A DNA stretch of 64,000 nt, taken from contig CANRLX010000004.1 in the NCBI GenBank assembly GCA_947631615.1, positions 23,658 through 87,657 of the forward strand, written 5' to 3'. Positions 19,145-34,212 of this stretch are shown here, piece by piece. Numbering within the stretch: position 1 is the stretch's first letter; the number at the start of each line of letters is the position of its first letter. The notes beneath the pieces were generated by a model. The model was not told where the DNA came from and searched no databases. It was given only the letters and a program-made list of their open reading frames with translations. The translations under genes were made by a program, and so were the position numbers. The DNA comes from an uncultured Acetatifactor sp. GTDB lineage: Bacteria > Bacillota > Clostridia > Lachnospirales > Lachnospiraceae.

Positions 19145-21663
19145 GTGATGAAGCTGTTGCCGTTTTGAGCAAACCATTCCGCCGAGTCGTTCATGCCCTT
19201 GCGGGACAGCGTTCCGGTCTCCGGATCCATAATGACCACATTGTATTCATTAAATCCGGTCACCAGCACCGCCTCCCCGCTCTTCAAAAGCGCCAGCACT
19301 GGAATATCCTGATTCACATAGTACAGGATGGCATCCAGATTGCAGCCTGTCAGATCCAGGACCTGGGCGCCGTCCAAATTGTTCTCGAGAATACTGCGGA
19401 CCGTCTGCCCCTGTCCCAGCAGATAGTCGGAATTTCGGATGATCCCCTCATATTTCAGCATGGTGTCCAGGCACACCGCGAGACTGTCCTTCTCCTCGGT
19501 CACGCTCTCCTCTTTGATGGCCATAATCTGGTTCCTTGTCACACGATTTCCCTTCAGCCAGACACACTCTCCATTTTCACCGGTGACCACGCCGGAGATC
19601 TCATAGGCCAGATTCACGGCCATAGCGGGCGCATTGTAGATCCCCTCCACACCGTAGGGGCCGTAGACATAGTATCTCGGCACCTCGCTCTCGGGCGTCA
19701 GCTCAAGCTCCCTTCCCCCCTCAAACACTACCTCCTTGGGCGTCAGAATCATAATATTTTTGCTGTCGATCGTCACCCGCGTCTGGATCTCCACATACCT
19801 CTCATACACATCGATGTCCGCTGTGACGATCACATTCTTGCCGCTCTCCGCCTCCGTGTTGTTCATGATCTGGTCATCCTCAACGTTCGTGTAAGCGCCG
19901 CTCTCCAGACGCCTCTGGCGTTTCAGCGTGATCTGGTTATCCACGACCTTGCAGTCTGTCACATAGATATCCTGCTGCTCATATTCCTTTAAAAGATTGC
20001 CGTCGGAATCGCTGATGCACACCTTGTACATAGGGAAGAATACGCGTCCGGAGTTTTCCTCCTGGATATCCTCCACCCTCGCCACGCCGTAGATGATATC
20101 TTCGCCCATGAATCCCAGCGGACGGATCGCCTCCGATCCGCTCACGGAGATCACATTGCGGGTCTCGTTATTTAGATTCATCACGCTCATACTGGAGCAG
20201 TACGGACTGTCCGTCCCCTCCTCGGAAAGAAGCGAGACCAGTATCCTGTGATTGTCCGATACCTGTACGGTATTGTCCTGGGTCACGGAAATCATTTTCT
20301 GATAGGTTTTCGCCGCCAGATCCACACAGTAGATATTATTTTCCAGGGAAAGATACAGCTTCTGCTCTCTGCTCAGATACAAAAGCTGCTCGACCTCGTT
20401 CCGCAGCACGGCATAGCTCTTGTAATAGGGCAGATACACGATCTCCTCAATGGTGTTCCGCGCGCTGTCATAATCGTACAGGGCCAATCCCACCTCGCCC
20501 TCATGTCTTCCCCGGTTCATATAGCCGTACACCGCAAACCGCACATTGCCGCCCTCGTCCACATCCAGGATCTTGATGCTGTGCTCGTCGTAGAGCGTCC
20601 TCTCATCGGCGTTGTCCTTATCGTAAAAGCTGAAAATCACCGTCATCTTGTTGGTGGTCACATTATAGCCAAACAACTGCCCCGCGACCTCAAACACTAC
20701 ATTGTTGCCGTCCTCGCTCTCCACCATGGGAATATCCGTACCGGTGATCCCCAAAAGGATCTTATCGTTGGCATACATGCTGTCCACATCGGGGATCTGC
20801 GTCATGGTGCGCTCATAGTCCAACAGGTACATGCGCTCCGGCGTGTACCGGACGCGGAAATATTCCTCCGCCCGATAATAGACCGGATCACTCCCCTCAT
20901 TCGTGGACACGATATAGTCCAGCAGGACGGAAGCCGTCTGGTCCGTGATCTCCGTCAGGCGGACGATCGGCCTCCTCTCCTCCTTCACCGCCATATCGCC
21001 CCATGTAATCTGCCGGAAGCTGCTGTGGATATTTACGTTGTGGAAGGATTGGTTGTCTTCCAGCTGTGCGTTCGTCTCCAGATAGATCGCCAGCTCCCTG
21101 GCCGCCTCCCTATCGTACAGCTTTTCATGAAAATCCGACACAAAGGACAATTTTTCCACCACATTGACGCTGTCGCTCCAGATCACCCGGGTGTAGTAAC
21201 GCACCTCCTGGTCGTCGTCCAGTTTTAACAGGATCACCAGCATATATTCCGTGTCCCGTTCGATCAGATCCTTCAGGGTGATCGTACCGTGGATCGTGCC
21301 GTCCCGCTGTTCATAATTCTGCACCGGCGTGTCCTCGATCAGGCGGGAGCCGTCCATGCTGCGCACCTCAATGGAGATCCCCGCCACATTCCTGCCGTAG
21401 GTGTCCACGGTAAAATCGGTGTTGCGGCTCTCCCCCAGGGCCGTGATCGTATCCCGCTGAAAGGCGGTGTCCATGACATTACAATAGCCATGGAGCTGGT
21501 TGTACTCGATGCCGTCCCTCTCCATCGCGATCACGGGAAGGGTCGCCTGCGCCATCTCCATGGTAATATTGTCGTGTCCCTGATTCATGATTCTGCCAAT
21601 AATGACCAGCGCCGCCAAAAAGGTCAGCGCAAAGACGATCATTTTCATCAACGTTTTCTTCAT
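19123..21663 (-). CDS. Large exported/membrane-anchored protein with C-terminal C39-peptidase-like domain
   Basis: N-terminal signal/TM (MIVFALTFLAALVIIG); C-terminus AVCLDTMLKYEGI...GQTVRSILE...IPVLALLKSGEAVLVTGFNEYNVVIMDPETG resembles a peptidase C39-like fold. Confidence 0.6.
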   Translation of the reverse strand: MKKTLMKMIVFALTFLAALVIIGRIMNQGHDNITMEMAQATLPVIAMERDGIEYNQLHGYCNVMDTAFQRDTITALGESRNTDFTVDTYGRNVAGISIEVRSMDGSRLIEDTPVQNYEQRDGTIHGTITLKDLIERDTEYMLVILLKLDDDQEVRYYTRVIWSDSVNVVEKLSFVSDFHEKLYDREAARELAIYLETNAQLEDNQSFHNVNIHSSFRQITWGDMAVKEERRPIVRLTEITDQTASVLLDYIVSTNEGSDPVYYRAEEYFRVRYTPERMYLLDYERTMTQIPDVDSMYANDKILLGITGTDIPMVESEDGNNVVFEVAGQLFGYNVTTNKMTVIFSFYDKDNADERTLYDEHSIKILDVDEGGNVRFAVYGYMNRGRHEGEVGLALYDYDSARNTIEEIVYLPYYKSYAVLRNEVEQLLYLSREQKLYLSLENNIYCVDLAAKTYQKMISVTQDNTVQVSDNHRILVSLLSEEGTDSPYCSSMSVMNLNNETRNVISVSGSEAIRPLGFMGEDIIYGVARVEDIQEENSGRVFFPMYKVCISDSDGNLLKEYEQQDIYVTDCKVVDNQITLKRQRRLESGAYTNVEDDQIMNNTEAESGKNVIVTADIDVYERYVEIQTRVTIDSKNIMILTPKEVVFEGGRELELTPESEVPRYYVYGPYGVEGIYNAPAMAVNLAYEISGVVTGENGECVWLKGNRVTRNQIMAIKEESVTEEKDSLAVCLDTMLKYEGIIRNSDYLLGQGQTVRSILENNLDGAQVLDLTGCNLDAILYYVNQDIPVLALLKSGEAVLVTGFNEYNVVIMDPETGTLSRKGMNDSAEWFAQNGNSFITYVREEY

Positions 21664-21707
21664 AGCTTTATTGTAATAACTTTGAGATAATTAAACAACT
21701 AAATTTT

Positions 21708-22103
21708 TCATAAATAAAAAATTCCGCCTCTTTTTCCGCCGTGCCTGCGCTTATAGATCTCGTTGCACAAAAGCACCTGCACCATGTCGGCGGTCCGGCT
21801 CCACCTCTCCGGATCCTCCTCACAGTCCTCCGTCTCCTCCTGTCTAAGGACCTGTACCATGCTGTCCGCAAGCCGCTGTATGGAACAGCGGTCCGGATAC
21901 TCGTCGTATATCATACTCCCCTCATAATCTAATTTGTCCAACATTTCCGCTATTTTACACTGGTAACGCTTTACATCATGGGGATATGCCTGCTGTAAGT
22001 ATTCCAAATCCTGAAGCGCCGCACTCTCCTGTGCGGGGCTGAGATATCCTGAATATGTCATGTAGAAGGGAAGGGGATGGATCAGTCTCCTATTAAAGTC
22101 CAT
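21708..22103 (-). CDS. Hypothetical protein, 131 aa
   Basis: Intact ORF immediately downstream of atpC, same strand; family not recognised. Confidence 0.6.
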   Translation of the reverse strand: MDFNRRLIHPLPFYMTYSGYLSPAQESAALQDLEYLQQAYPHDVKRYQCKIAEMLDKLDYEGSMIYDEYPDRCSIQRLADSMVQVLRQEETEDCEEDPERWSRTADMVQVLLCNEIYKRRHGGKRGGIFYL

Positions 22104-22172
22104 ACGCTGTGCCTCATGCTATCCGGTGCGATCCTGCGATCACTTTTTAATAGCATATGCGCACAGCGTATG
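22101..22172 (-). promoter_or_regulatory. Long inverted repeat between atpC and the 131-aa ORF, covering its start codon
   Basis: CATACGCTGTGC (22101-22112)/GCACAGCGTATG (22161-22172) and ATGCTAT (22116-22122)/ATAGCAT (22150-22156). Confidence 0.8.
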
Positions 22173-22194
22173 AATTGTTACATCCTGTATTCCA

Positions 22195-22599
22195 TTACTT
22201 TAAGATCTCGATACGCGCCATTGCACGCAAAAGTGCCGTCTCCGCTCTGGCGATATCGGTCTCGGGAGTCTTGTTCTGCAGACGCTCCTCCGCGCGGCGG
22301 AGCGCTGCCTCCGCGCGATCCGAATCGATCTCGTTCGGCCACTCGATAATCTCCGCCAGGACGGTGATACCCGTGGGAAGAATCTCCGCAAATCCGGAGT
22401 GAAGCGCCGCTGACTTCTGTTCCTCCTTCTCATAAATGTGCAGAATACCGGGCTTTACAATGACCGTCAGCGGAATATGGCCGGGGAGGACACCGATCTC
22501 TCCCTCCGTGGTATTAAACTCCACCATATCCACGTCTCCCTCGTAAAACACGCGATCCGGTGTGATAATGCGCAGCTTGAAATTTTGATTGTCTGCCAT
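22195..22599 (-). CDS. atpC: F1F0 ATP synthase subunit epsilon
   Basis: FKLRIITPDRVFYEGDVDMVEFNTTEGEIGVLPGHIPLTV. Confidence 0.95.
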   Translation of the reverse strand: MADNQNFKLRIITPDRVFYEGDVDMVEFNTTEGEIGVLPGHIPLTVIVKPGILHIYEKEEQKSAALHSGFAEILPTGITVLAEIIEWPNEIDSDRAEAALRRAEERLQNKTPETDIARAETALLRAMARIEILK

Positions 22600-22614
22600 A
22601 TGTACACCTCCGCA

Positions 22615-24943
<2,329 letters not shown>

Positions 24944-24962
24944 AGTTTACCCCTCCAACCGC

Positions 24963-26477
<1,515 letters not shown>

Positions 26478-26496
26478 TCACCTTTCTTCCAGCGGC

Positions 26497-27045
26497 CTAA
26501 CCCAACTGGATTTGTAATAATTGTTTGGTTAAATCATTTAACTTGGTCCGAATACTGCTGTCCACCACTCGGTCGCCGATACGGATCACCATACCGCCGA
26601 TCAGAGAGGCATCCACCTGAAAATCAGACTCGATGCGCTGATAGGACGTGATCTCCAGAAGCCGCGCAAGCGTGGCCGCCTTCTGCTCGTCGGAGAGCTC
26701 TACCGCGGTGGTGATATGTGCCACCCCGACACCGCTCACCTCCTTGACCCTGTCAATAAAATACTGAAAGATCGACGGAAGCTCCTTATAGCGTTCCTTG
26801 TCCACGACCACCTTCAAAAAGCCGGTCAGCTCGTCGCTGACTCTTCCCTGAAAGACCTTCTCTATCACACAAACCTTTTCCTGTTTGGAAATGCCGGGAT
26901 GATTCATCAGCTTGTCAAACTGCGGGTTCTCTTCCAGCACCTGCAGGATCTTTTGGATCTCCTTCAAAAACTCCTCGCCGCGCTGATTCTCCATGGCCGT
27001 CTCAAACAGGGCTTCTCCATATGTTTTGGAAACTAACTTAGCCAT
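26497..27045 (-). CDS. atpH: F1F0 ATP synthase subunit delta
   Basis: SKTYGEALFETAMENQ..., C-terminal DASLIGGMVIRIGDRVVDSSIRTKL. Confidence 0.95.
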   Translation of the reverse strand: MAKLVSKTYGEALFETAMENQRGEEFLKEIQKILQVLEENPQFDKLMNHPGISKQEKVCVIEKVFQGRVSDELTGFLKVVVDKERYKELPSIFQYFIDRVKEVSGVGVAHITTAVELSDEQKAATLARLLEITSYQRIESDFQVDASLIGGMVIRIGDRVVDSSIRTKLNDLTKQLLQIQLG

Positions 27046-27581
27046 GTACTATCACCCATTTCCTTCAGAGTCTCGTCGATGAGCTGATCCTGCACAGTCG
27101 TGTCGATGGAAGCGGACACCACCTTCTCCGCCATAATGGATGCCAGAGAAACCATCTCCTTCTTCACATCGTCCGACATCTTCTGTTTCTCCAGATCGGC
27201 CTCAACACGTGCTCTTTCAATGATGCGGGCAGCTTCTTCCTTGGCCTGATCGATGATCTGGTTCTCATTGGCCAGCGCACGTTTGCGGGCGTCGCTCAAA
27301 ATGCCTTCCGCTTCCTTGTCGACATCCTTCAGCTTATCCTCGTACTGCGCCTTTAAGCCCTGGGCTTCCTCCCTGTTCTGCCTTGCGTCTTCCAATTCAT
27401 TATGTATCTTCTCCTTGCGGGCGTTCAGCATCTTTCTCGCCGGATTGAACAGGAAATAGCTGAGTGCCAAGAAAAGAACGAAGACGGCAATAATAGTCAG
27501 ACAGGAGTCAGCCAAAAGCTGCCAGTCAAGGTCGAACAATCTCTCCATGCTCGCCGCAGACCCGTCTGTTAAAAGTATCAT
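27033..27581 (-). CDS. atpF: F1F0 ATP synthase subunit b
   Basis: N-terminal TM followed by charged helix (ARKEKIHNELEDARQNREEAQGLKAQYEDKL). Confidence 0.94.
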   Translation of the reverse strand: MILLTDGSAASMERLFDLDWQLLADSCLTIIAVFVLFLALSYFLFNPARKMLNARKEKIHNELEDARQNREEAQGLKAQYEDKLKDVDKEAEGILSDARKRALANENQIIDQAKEEAARIIERARVEADLEKQKMSDDVKKEMVSLASIMAEKVVSASIDTTVQDQLIDETLKEMGDSTWLS

Positions 27582-27626
27582 TGTTGCCTCCTTTCCACCA
27601 TCTCGCAAAAATCGTAATCGTCGCTA

Positions 27627-28660
<1,034 letters not shown>

Positions 28661-28676
28661 AATTTCACCTCCTTAT

Positions 28677-29180
28677 TCATTCCTTTTGTCGCAAGTCCTG
28701 CGAAGGCCCTTCCCCTTCACGCGGGTTTCCCGCTTCCTCCCCGGCCGCGGTCTCATCGAGCGGCATCGGAACGGGATCCGTTTCATGGAACAGCATATTA
28801 TAAAATTTATGGGTAAACGGCTGCATAAGCGCCGTTACTTTCAGGCTCATGTACGCCATAAAAACGATCAGCGGATTTAAGACCCGCGTCACCATACAGA
28901 TGGACAGCAGAACCACAAGCACCGCATAACGGATCACATAACCGCGAAAAATCGCCTTGGCGGCTCTCTTCTCATCCAAATCCAGCGCCCGATCCAGCGT
29001 GCGGTACATATGGATCGTGCTTGCGACCGCCAGGAGAATACCAAACCAAAGACTCTTTGCATAATAGATCTGATCCTTCACCAGAAAGGCTCCCACGACC
29101 TGACAGATCACGCCTAACACCAAGATCCCCGTCCACATCTCCAGAAGCGTTCTATTTATCTTTTTCAGCATCTCGGTCAT
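28677..29180 (-). CDS. ATP synthase subunit I-like membrane protein
   Basis: Small TM protein directly upstream of atpB: MTEMLKKINRTLLEMWTGILVLGVICQVVGAFLV. Confidence 0.7.
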   Translation of the reverse strand: MTEMLKKINRTLLEMWTGILVLGVICQVVGAFLVKDQIYYAKSLWFGILLAVASTIHMYRTLDRALDLDEKRAAKAIFRGYVIRYAVLVVLLSICMVTRVLNPLIVFMAYMSLKVTALMQPFTHKFYNMLFHETDPVPMPLDETAAGEEAGNPREGEGPSQDLRQKE

Positions 29181-29478
29181 CTTCCTTCCCGCCGTCTGAC
29201 TCCCTGCCGGAAGCGCTTTTTCTCTCCGCCGGCTCCTCATAGACACGCTTTGCCATGCGGTAGACATTCTGCGCGCCCGCTATCGCCCCCACAAAAAACA
29301 GAAGCACCATGAGGTAGGAAGTCCCCAGCTTCCTGTCCAGGAAAATACCAAGCGCCGACATCATACCGATCGGAACCAGCATATTGATGCCAAACTGCAT
29401 GATCAGCGCAAAGGAGCGGTATACGCTTTTGTCATAGCGCCCTCCGCCTCGGCGCGGCGGTCCCTTCTTGTCAGCCAT
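29152..29478 (-). CDS. AtpZ/AtpI family protein
   Basis: ALIMQFGINMLVPIGMMSALGIFLDRKLGTSYLMVLLFFVGAIAGAQNVYRM. Confidence 0.85.
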   Translation of the reverse strand: MADKKGPPRRGGGRYDKSVYRSFALIMQFGINMLVPIGMMSALGIFLDRKLGTSYLMVLLFFVGAIAGAQNVYRMAKRVYEEPAERKSASGRESDGGKEDDRDAEKDK

Positions 29479-29704
29479 ATCTGCCTCCGCTTGCCCTTGT
29501 AATGTGACTATAGTAAATTATACCCAAATTTTTCCGAATTGTCTAGAAAAAAACAGTGCACAAATGCAAAATAAAAAGAAATTTATCTGCAAAATTAGGT
29601 TGACGTAAGTATTTTGCTGATATAGTATTAAAAAAAGACAGATTTTTGTAGAAAATACGGAATTTTGACCGGTCGAAGGACCAAAACGAGAAAGGAGAAC
29701 CTCC

Positions 29705-30184
29705 ATGCCCCCTCTGCAGATCTACCGCAAACGCATCCTGCCTCCGGAATGTCTCCTGTTAAAGGACGATATCATCGTGGAACAGGGCGAGGATTACATC
29801 ATTACCAAGTGGAACACCCTGAAGCCCAAAGCGGCTTTCTCCCACGGCAGCTCCTGCTATTTTTTGAAGGAGGGGATCAAGGTCAGCAAGTTTTACCGCG
29901 CGGACGGTTCCCTGCTCTACTGGTACTGCGATATTGTAGACTATGTGTACGACCCCGAACAGGCCCGCCTCACCGTCACCGACCTTCTGGCCGACGTGAT
30001 CCTCTATCCCGACGGGCGCATGAAGGTGGCCGATCTCGACGAGCTGGCGGAGGCGATGGAGCGGGGTCTGATCACCGCCGGACAAATGTGCCTGTGCCTG
30101 AGAAGGTTAAACAACCTCCTCTCCCTGATCGACAGGGACAAATTTGACCGGCTGCAATCCTATCTGAATCTCCGGAATCTGTAG
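29705..30184 (+). CDS. DUF402 domain-containing protein
   Basis: WYCDIVDYVYDPEQARLTVTDLLADVILYPDGRMKVADLDEL matches the DUF402 pattern. Confidence 0.75.
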   Translation: MPPLQIYRKRILPPECLLLKDDIIVEQGEDYIITKWNTLKPKAAFSHGSSCYFLKEGIKVSKFYRADGSLLYWYCDIVDYVYDPEQARLTVTDLLADVILYPDGRMKVADLDELAEAMERGLITAGQMCLCLRRLNNLLSLIDRDKFDRLQSYLNLRNL

Positions 30185-30204
30185 CCTATCCCATAACCTG
30201 CCGC

Positions 30205-31971
30205 CTATAGCGCCAGCATCCTGCCCAGGCAGGTGCCGATCAGCCCCAACAGCTCAATATCGTTGTCCGCCCACTTGCGGTTCCGGTTAAACACATCAAA
30301 GCTGACCAGCGCATAGGGGCGGCCGTCCTTCTTGGCAAGGCATTGGATCATGGAGCCGATCTCCTGCTCCGTCGCGATCCGGTAAGCCTCCTCGTGAACC
30401 GCCTTCAGCTTCTCCTTCGTGGTGATCACAAACACTCCCTGGTTCTCAAACAGCTTGATATATTCTTCATCCTCGAGGATGTGCTCCGTATCCTTCATCC
30501 CGCACACATAGCTACCGTTTCGGCACACCAGCTCTCTGCCATAATCGGCATAGATGGTCAGTCCGTCCAGGTCGAAAAGGTCGCGGATGCTCTTCTGCAC
30601 CTGCGGATCCTCCGTCACATACCGGACGCCCTTCAGATACAGGGTGCTCATCAGCTCGATCAGCTTGTCGCGGCGCTTTTCCCTGGACATAGCATACGCC
30701 ACCGTCTGCGTTTTCATGCTGTCCGTGGTGTATTCCCCGTGCAGCTTTTCCTCGTAGATAATATGACGGTTCTTCCCCTTTTCCTTGGCGATATAGAGCG
30801 CCTTGTCCGCCTTGCCAAACAGCTCCTCAAAATTCGTCCCGTCCACAGGATACTGGCTGACGCCGATGGAAGTGGTCAGGCGGAATTTCGGGTCAAACGC
30901 CACCAAAAGCTGCTTGGCGATGGTCTTTAGGAGCGTTTTTAAATCCTCTCTGCTCCCCACCTTCTCCAGAAAGACGAAAAATTCATCCCCGCCAAAGCGT
31001 CCCACGATCCCTCTCTGTCCAACCGTATCCTGAAGCGTCTCCGCCACCTTCCGGATCACCTGATCCCCGAAAAGATGGCCAAACGTGTCATTGATATTCT
31101 TGAAATCGTCGATATCCATGACGATGACCCACGCGGTCCTGCCTGCTGCCTCCGCCAGCTTCTCGATGGTATACTCGGACGCCGCCTTCTTGTTCAGAAG
31201 CCCCGACCCCGCATCCCTGGCCGCTTCCGTCAGATAGTACGCCTCCCGAATACTGATCTGGTCCGGCATGAAGACGCCGCCCACCATATTCTTGTTTTTA
31301 TGGTAAATGCCGCCCTTCACGCTGCACCTGCCCTGTTTTCCGTCCAAAATGCCCTCAAATTCCATGTCGAAAAACTGGCTGCCGCCCTTCAAATGGCCGC
31401 AAAAGGTATTCATCTGATCGATCAGCCTATCCTGAGGATCCCGCCCTCCCGTGTACTCCTCCACAAAGGCATCCAGGTCCGAATCCACAAGCTTGATCGA
31501 TTTCTCATTGACATACTTGTAGATCAACAGGTGATTGCCCGCCATATCGTACTCAAAGTAATAGGTGTTTTCCAGAGTCATAAAATAGCGGTACTTTGCC
31601 ACATTCTCTTCCAGCCGGTCCTTGCGTTCCTCCAGATCCAGGATGTCCAGAATCGTCACCTCATAGATCGGTTCGCCGTTCTCCGTGCGGTCGCTTCGCT
31701 CCACGCGCAGATAGATATTGCGGAAGCCGTCCTTGTGGTTGGTGATCCTCGTGACCACCTCCACCGGCTCCGTCAGATTCTCTATCGCCTCCTTCAGGAT
31801 CTCAGCGTCCTCCGGATCGATCAGATCCGTGATGGGAAGATAGGAATTGCTGCCCACATACCGATAGTACCACTCAGAGGCATAGACGGCGACAAAATCC
31901 TTTCGCACAAAGACCTGGCAGCACATATACAAACCCTTTTCCCGCACTTCACCTGTTCTCAGAATCCTCAT
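30205..31971 (-). CDS. Diguanylate cyclase (GGDEF domain) with N-terminal sensory region
   Basis: MDIDDFKNINDTFGHLFGDQVIRKVAETLQ...GRFGGDEFFVFLEK. Confidence 0.9.
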   Translation of the reverse strand: MRILRTGEVREKGLYMCCQVFVRKDFVAVYASEWYYRYVGSNSYLPITDLIDPEDAEILKEAIENLTEPVEVVTRITNHKDGFRNIYLRVERSDRTENGEPIYEVTILDILDLEERKDRLEENVAKYRYFMTLENTYYFEYDMAGNHLLIYKYVNEKSIKLVDSDLDAFVEEYTGGRDPQDRLIDQMNTFCGHLKGGSQFFDMEFEGILDGKQGRCSVKGGIYHKNKNMVGGVFMPDQISIREAYYLTEAARDAGSGLLNKKAASEYTIEKLAEAAGRTAWVIVMDIDDFKNINDTFGHLFGDQVIRKVAETLQDTVGQRGIVGRFGGDEFFVFLEKVGSREDLKTLLKTIAKQLLVAFDPKFRLTTSIGVSQYPVDGTNFEELFGKADKALYIAKEKGKNRHIIYEEKLHGEYTTDSMKTQTVAYAMSREKRRDKLIELMSTLYLKGVRYVTEDPQVQKSIRDLFDLDGLTIYADYGRELVCRNGSYVCGMKDTEHILEDEEYIKLFENQGVFVITTKEKLKAVHEEAYRIATEQEIGSMIQCLAKKDGRPYALVSFDVFNRNRKWADNDIELLGLIGTCLGRMLAL

Positions 31972-32015
31972 AAGCTTCTTCCTTTTCTCTTATTATCTTG
32001 TTCGGATCACCCTTG

Positions 32016-33200
32016 TCAATAAAAGACGTGACCGCCAATATTGATCCCTGTCAGCCCCTCGATCGGGGTTCGGAAAAACACGCACTGTCCCACGTTGGTG
32101 TAACCGGTCATAGCCTCATCCGCCGCCTGATAGCACTCTGCGGTAGCCTTGTCGGACGCAAGAGCCAGCTCCAGCCTGCCGCTCGCCACCGGAGAGAACT
32201 GTTTGTTCTGGTAGACCACGCCCACCACCGTGTCCGGAAATACGGAGCTCAGCACCCGATTGACCACCACGCTGCCCACGGCCACCTTGCCGTCGTACGG
32301 TTCGGCTCCCGCCTCGCAGTAGATCAGATTCGCCAGAAGCTTCCGGTCCCCCTCCGCAAAGCTCACCTCGGAGATGTCCCTCCATTCGGAATTTGCCGCC
32401 GTGCGGGACAACGCCTGCTCCTCCGCCAGCTTTTTCCGCAGGACGGTCAAGTCCTCCTCCGCCTTGCGGATCTGCGCCTCGTATTCCAGCGCTCTCTTTT
32501 CCGCATCGGAGATTTCGGAAGCGTACTGCGCAATGGAATTGGAGGTCTGATTGATCATTCCGTTCACACGGCTCTGCTCCTCCCTGGTATCCTCTTCCAG
32601 TCGTCCCAGCTCCTCGCGGTCCGCCTGCAGACGCGCTTCATGCTCCTCGATCATCTGACGGTTTTCCATATACTCATCCAGCATACGCTGCTCATATGCG
32701 GCGACGTTCTGGAAATAATCCGCGGCGTTGACCATCTCCGCAAAGCTGCCCGCGTTCAAAATGGCGGAAGCGTACTCCATGTCGCCTCTCTCATAGGCGT
32801 CCCTGGCATGAAGCACCATGTTGTTATACTGCTGTTCTTCTCTGTCTCTTGCCTCTCCAAGCGCTTTCTGCGTCTCCTGGATATCCTGTTCCTTGTCTCG
32901 GATCTGCAGTTCCAGCTCCTCCAGGCGGTTGCTCACCTGGGTCAGCTGCGATTTCAGGTTCGTCAGCTGCCCCTGAAGGGTATTGCTTTCCCCGCGCAGA
33001 TTCTGCAGATTATCCCGCTCCTCGCCCAGCTGTCCCTCCAGATTTTTCTTGTCCTCTTCTCTCTCGTCGATCTCCTGCTGGGTGGTGCTGGGATTTCCGC
33101 CACCCGTAGCCTCCACGGCAAATCTGCCGTCCGCCGGAAACACCAGCCACGTCAAAAACGCTGTCAAGAGCAAAAGAGATGTCTTCCTTCGCCCCTTCAC
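32016..33200 (-). CDS. Exported cell-wall hydrolase, SleB-type catalytic domain with N-terminal coiled coil
   Basis: Signal peptide, long coiled coil, then LLANLIYCEAGAEPYDGKVAVGSVVVNRVLSSVFPDTVVGVVYQNKQFSPVASG. Confidence 0.88.
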   Translation of the reverse strand: MKGRRKTSLLLLTAFLTWLVFPADGRFAVEATGGGNPSTTQQEIDEREEDKKNLEGQLGEERDNLQNLRGESNTLQGQLTNLKSQLTQVSNRLEELELQIRDKEQDIQETQKALGEARDREEQQYNNMVLHARDAYERGDMEYASAILNAGSFAEMVNAADYFQNVAAYEQRMLDEYMENRQMIEEHEARLQADREELGRLEEDTREEQSRVNGMINQTSNSIAQYASEISDAEKRALEYEAQIRKAEEDLTVLRKKLAEEQALSRTAANSEWRDISEVSFAEGDRKLLANLIYCEAGAEPYDGKVAVGSVVVNRVLSSVFPDTVVGVVYQNKQFSPVASGRLELALASDKATAECYQAADEAMTGYTNVGQCVFFRTPIEGLTGINIGGHVFY

Positions 33201-33245
33201 CTCAAAACCTCTCTTTATTTAATATATGATTTCCTTTCGCTTCCT

Positions 33246-33731
33246 CTACACCTGAATGTGGATCTGCCGACCGGTTCTGCTGTAGGGCACATATTTCACC
33301 CCGGCGGAATCAAACATGCGTTTCGCGGCACGGTTGGCAGGTGTGCCCTCGTACTTGTCACAGTCGTAGACCACGGTGCGGATCCCCGCCTGAATGATCG
33401 CCTTCGCGCACTCATTGCAGGGAAACAGGGATACGTACAGCTTGGTCCCCTCCAGCGACCCTCCCCTGTAGTTCAGGATCGCATTCAGCTCGCTGTGGGT
33501 CACGTAAGGGTACTTGGTCTCCAGCTCCTCGCCCTCCCTGTCCCACGGATAGTCCTCGTCCGAGCAGCCGCACGGCAGACCGTTATATCCCATGGAAAGT
33601 ATCTTGTTGTCGCTGCTGACGATGCAGGCTCCCACCTGTGTACTGGGGTCCTTGGAGCGCATACCCGACAGGTGCGCCACCCCCATGAAATATTCGTCCC
33701 AGCTGATGTAATCCGCTCGCTTTTTGGTCAT
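33246..33731 (-). CDS. dCMP deaminase / cytidine-deoxycytidylate deaminase family
   Basis: THSELNAILNY...SLFPCNECAKAIIQAGI zinc-binding HxE/PCxxC. Confidence 0.9.
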   Translation of the reverse strand: MTKKRADYISWDEYFMGVAHLSGMRSKDPSTQVGACIVSSDNKILSMGYNGLPCGCSDEDYPWDREGEELETKYPYVTHSELNAILNYRGGSLEGTKLYVSLFPCNECAKAIIQAGIRTVVYDCDKYEGTPANRAAKRMFDSAGVKYVPYSRTGRQIHIQV

Positions 33732-33773
33732 TTGCTCCCATTCTCCTCCGTGTACCGCGCCCCGGTCACTCGC

Positions 33774-34202
33774 TTATTCGATCATGTCCACCCGTCTGCA
33801 GTGGCGCCCCTCGCCGGAGAAAGGCACGCTCAGAAACGTGTCCACGATCTCTTTCGCCAGATTCTCTCCCACGATTCCCGCGCCCAGCGACAGCACATTG
33901 GCATTGTTGTGGAGCCTCGTCATCTTAGCGGAATAGGGATCCGCGCACAGCGCGCAGCGCACCCCCTTCACCTTGTTCGCCACCATGCTCATGCCGATGC
34001 CGGTGGTGCAGATCACGATCCCTCTCTCGCACTCGCCGGACGCCACCGCCTTCGCCACCGCCTGTCCAAACACCGGATAGTCACAGCTCTCCCTGCTGTG
34101 GCACCCCATATCCTTCACCGAAAATCCGTTCTGCTCCAGATGGGCAATCAGCTTTTCCTTCAACTCATATCCGCCATGGTCGCTTCCAATCGCTATCATC
34201 AT
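33774..34202 (-). CDS. rpiB: Ribose-5-phosphate isomerase B
   Basis: MIAIGSDHGGYELKEKLIAHLE...GIVICTTGIGMSMVANKVKGVRCAL. Confidence 0.95.
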   Translation of the reverse strand: MMIAIGSDHGGYELKEKLIAHLEQNGFSVKDMGCHSRESCDYPVFGQAVAKAVASGECERGIVICTTGIGMSMVANKVKGVRCALCADPYSAKMTRLHNNANVLSLGAGIVGENLAKEIVDTFLSVPFSGEGRHCRRVDMIE

Positions 34203-34212
34203 CTTTCCTCCG

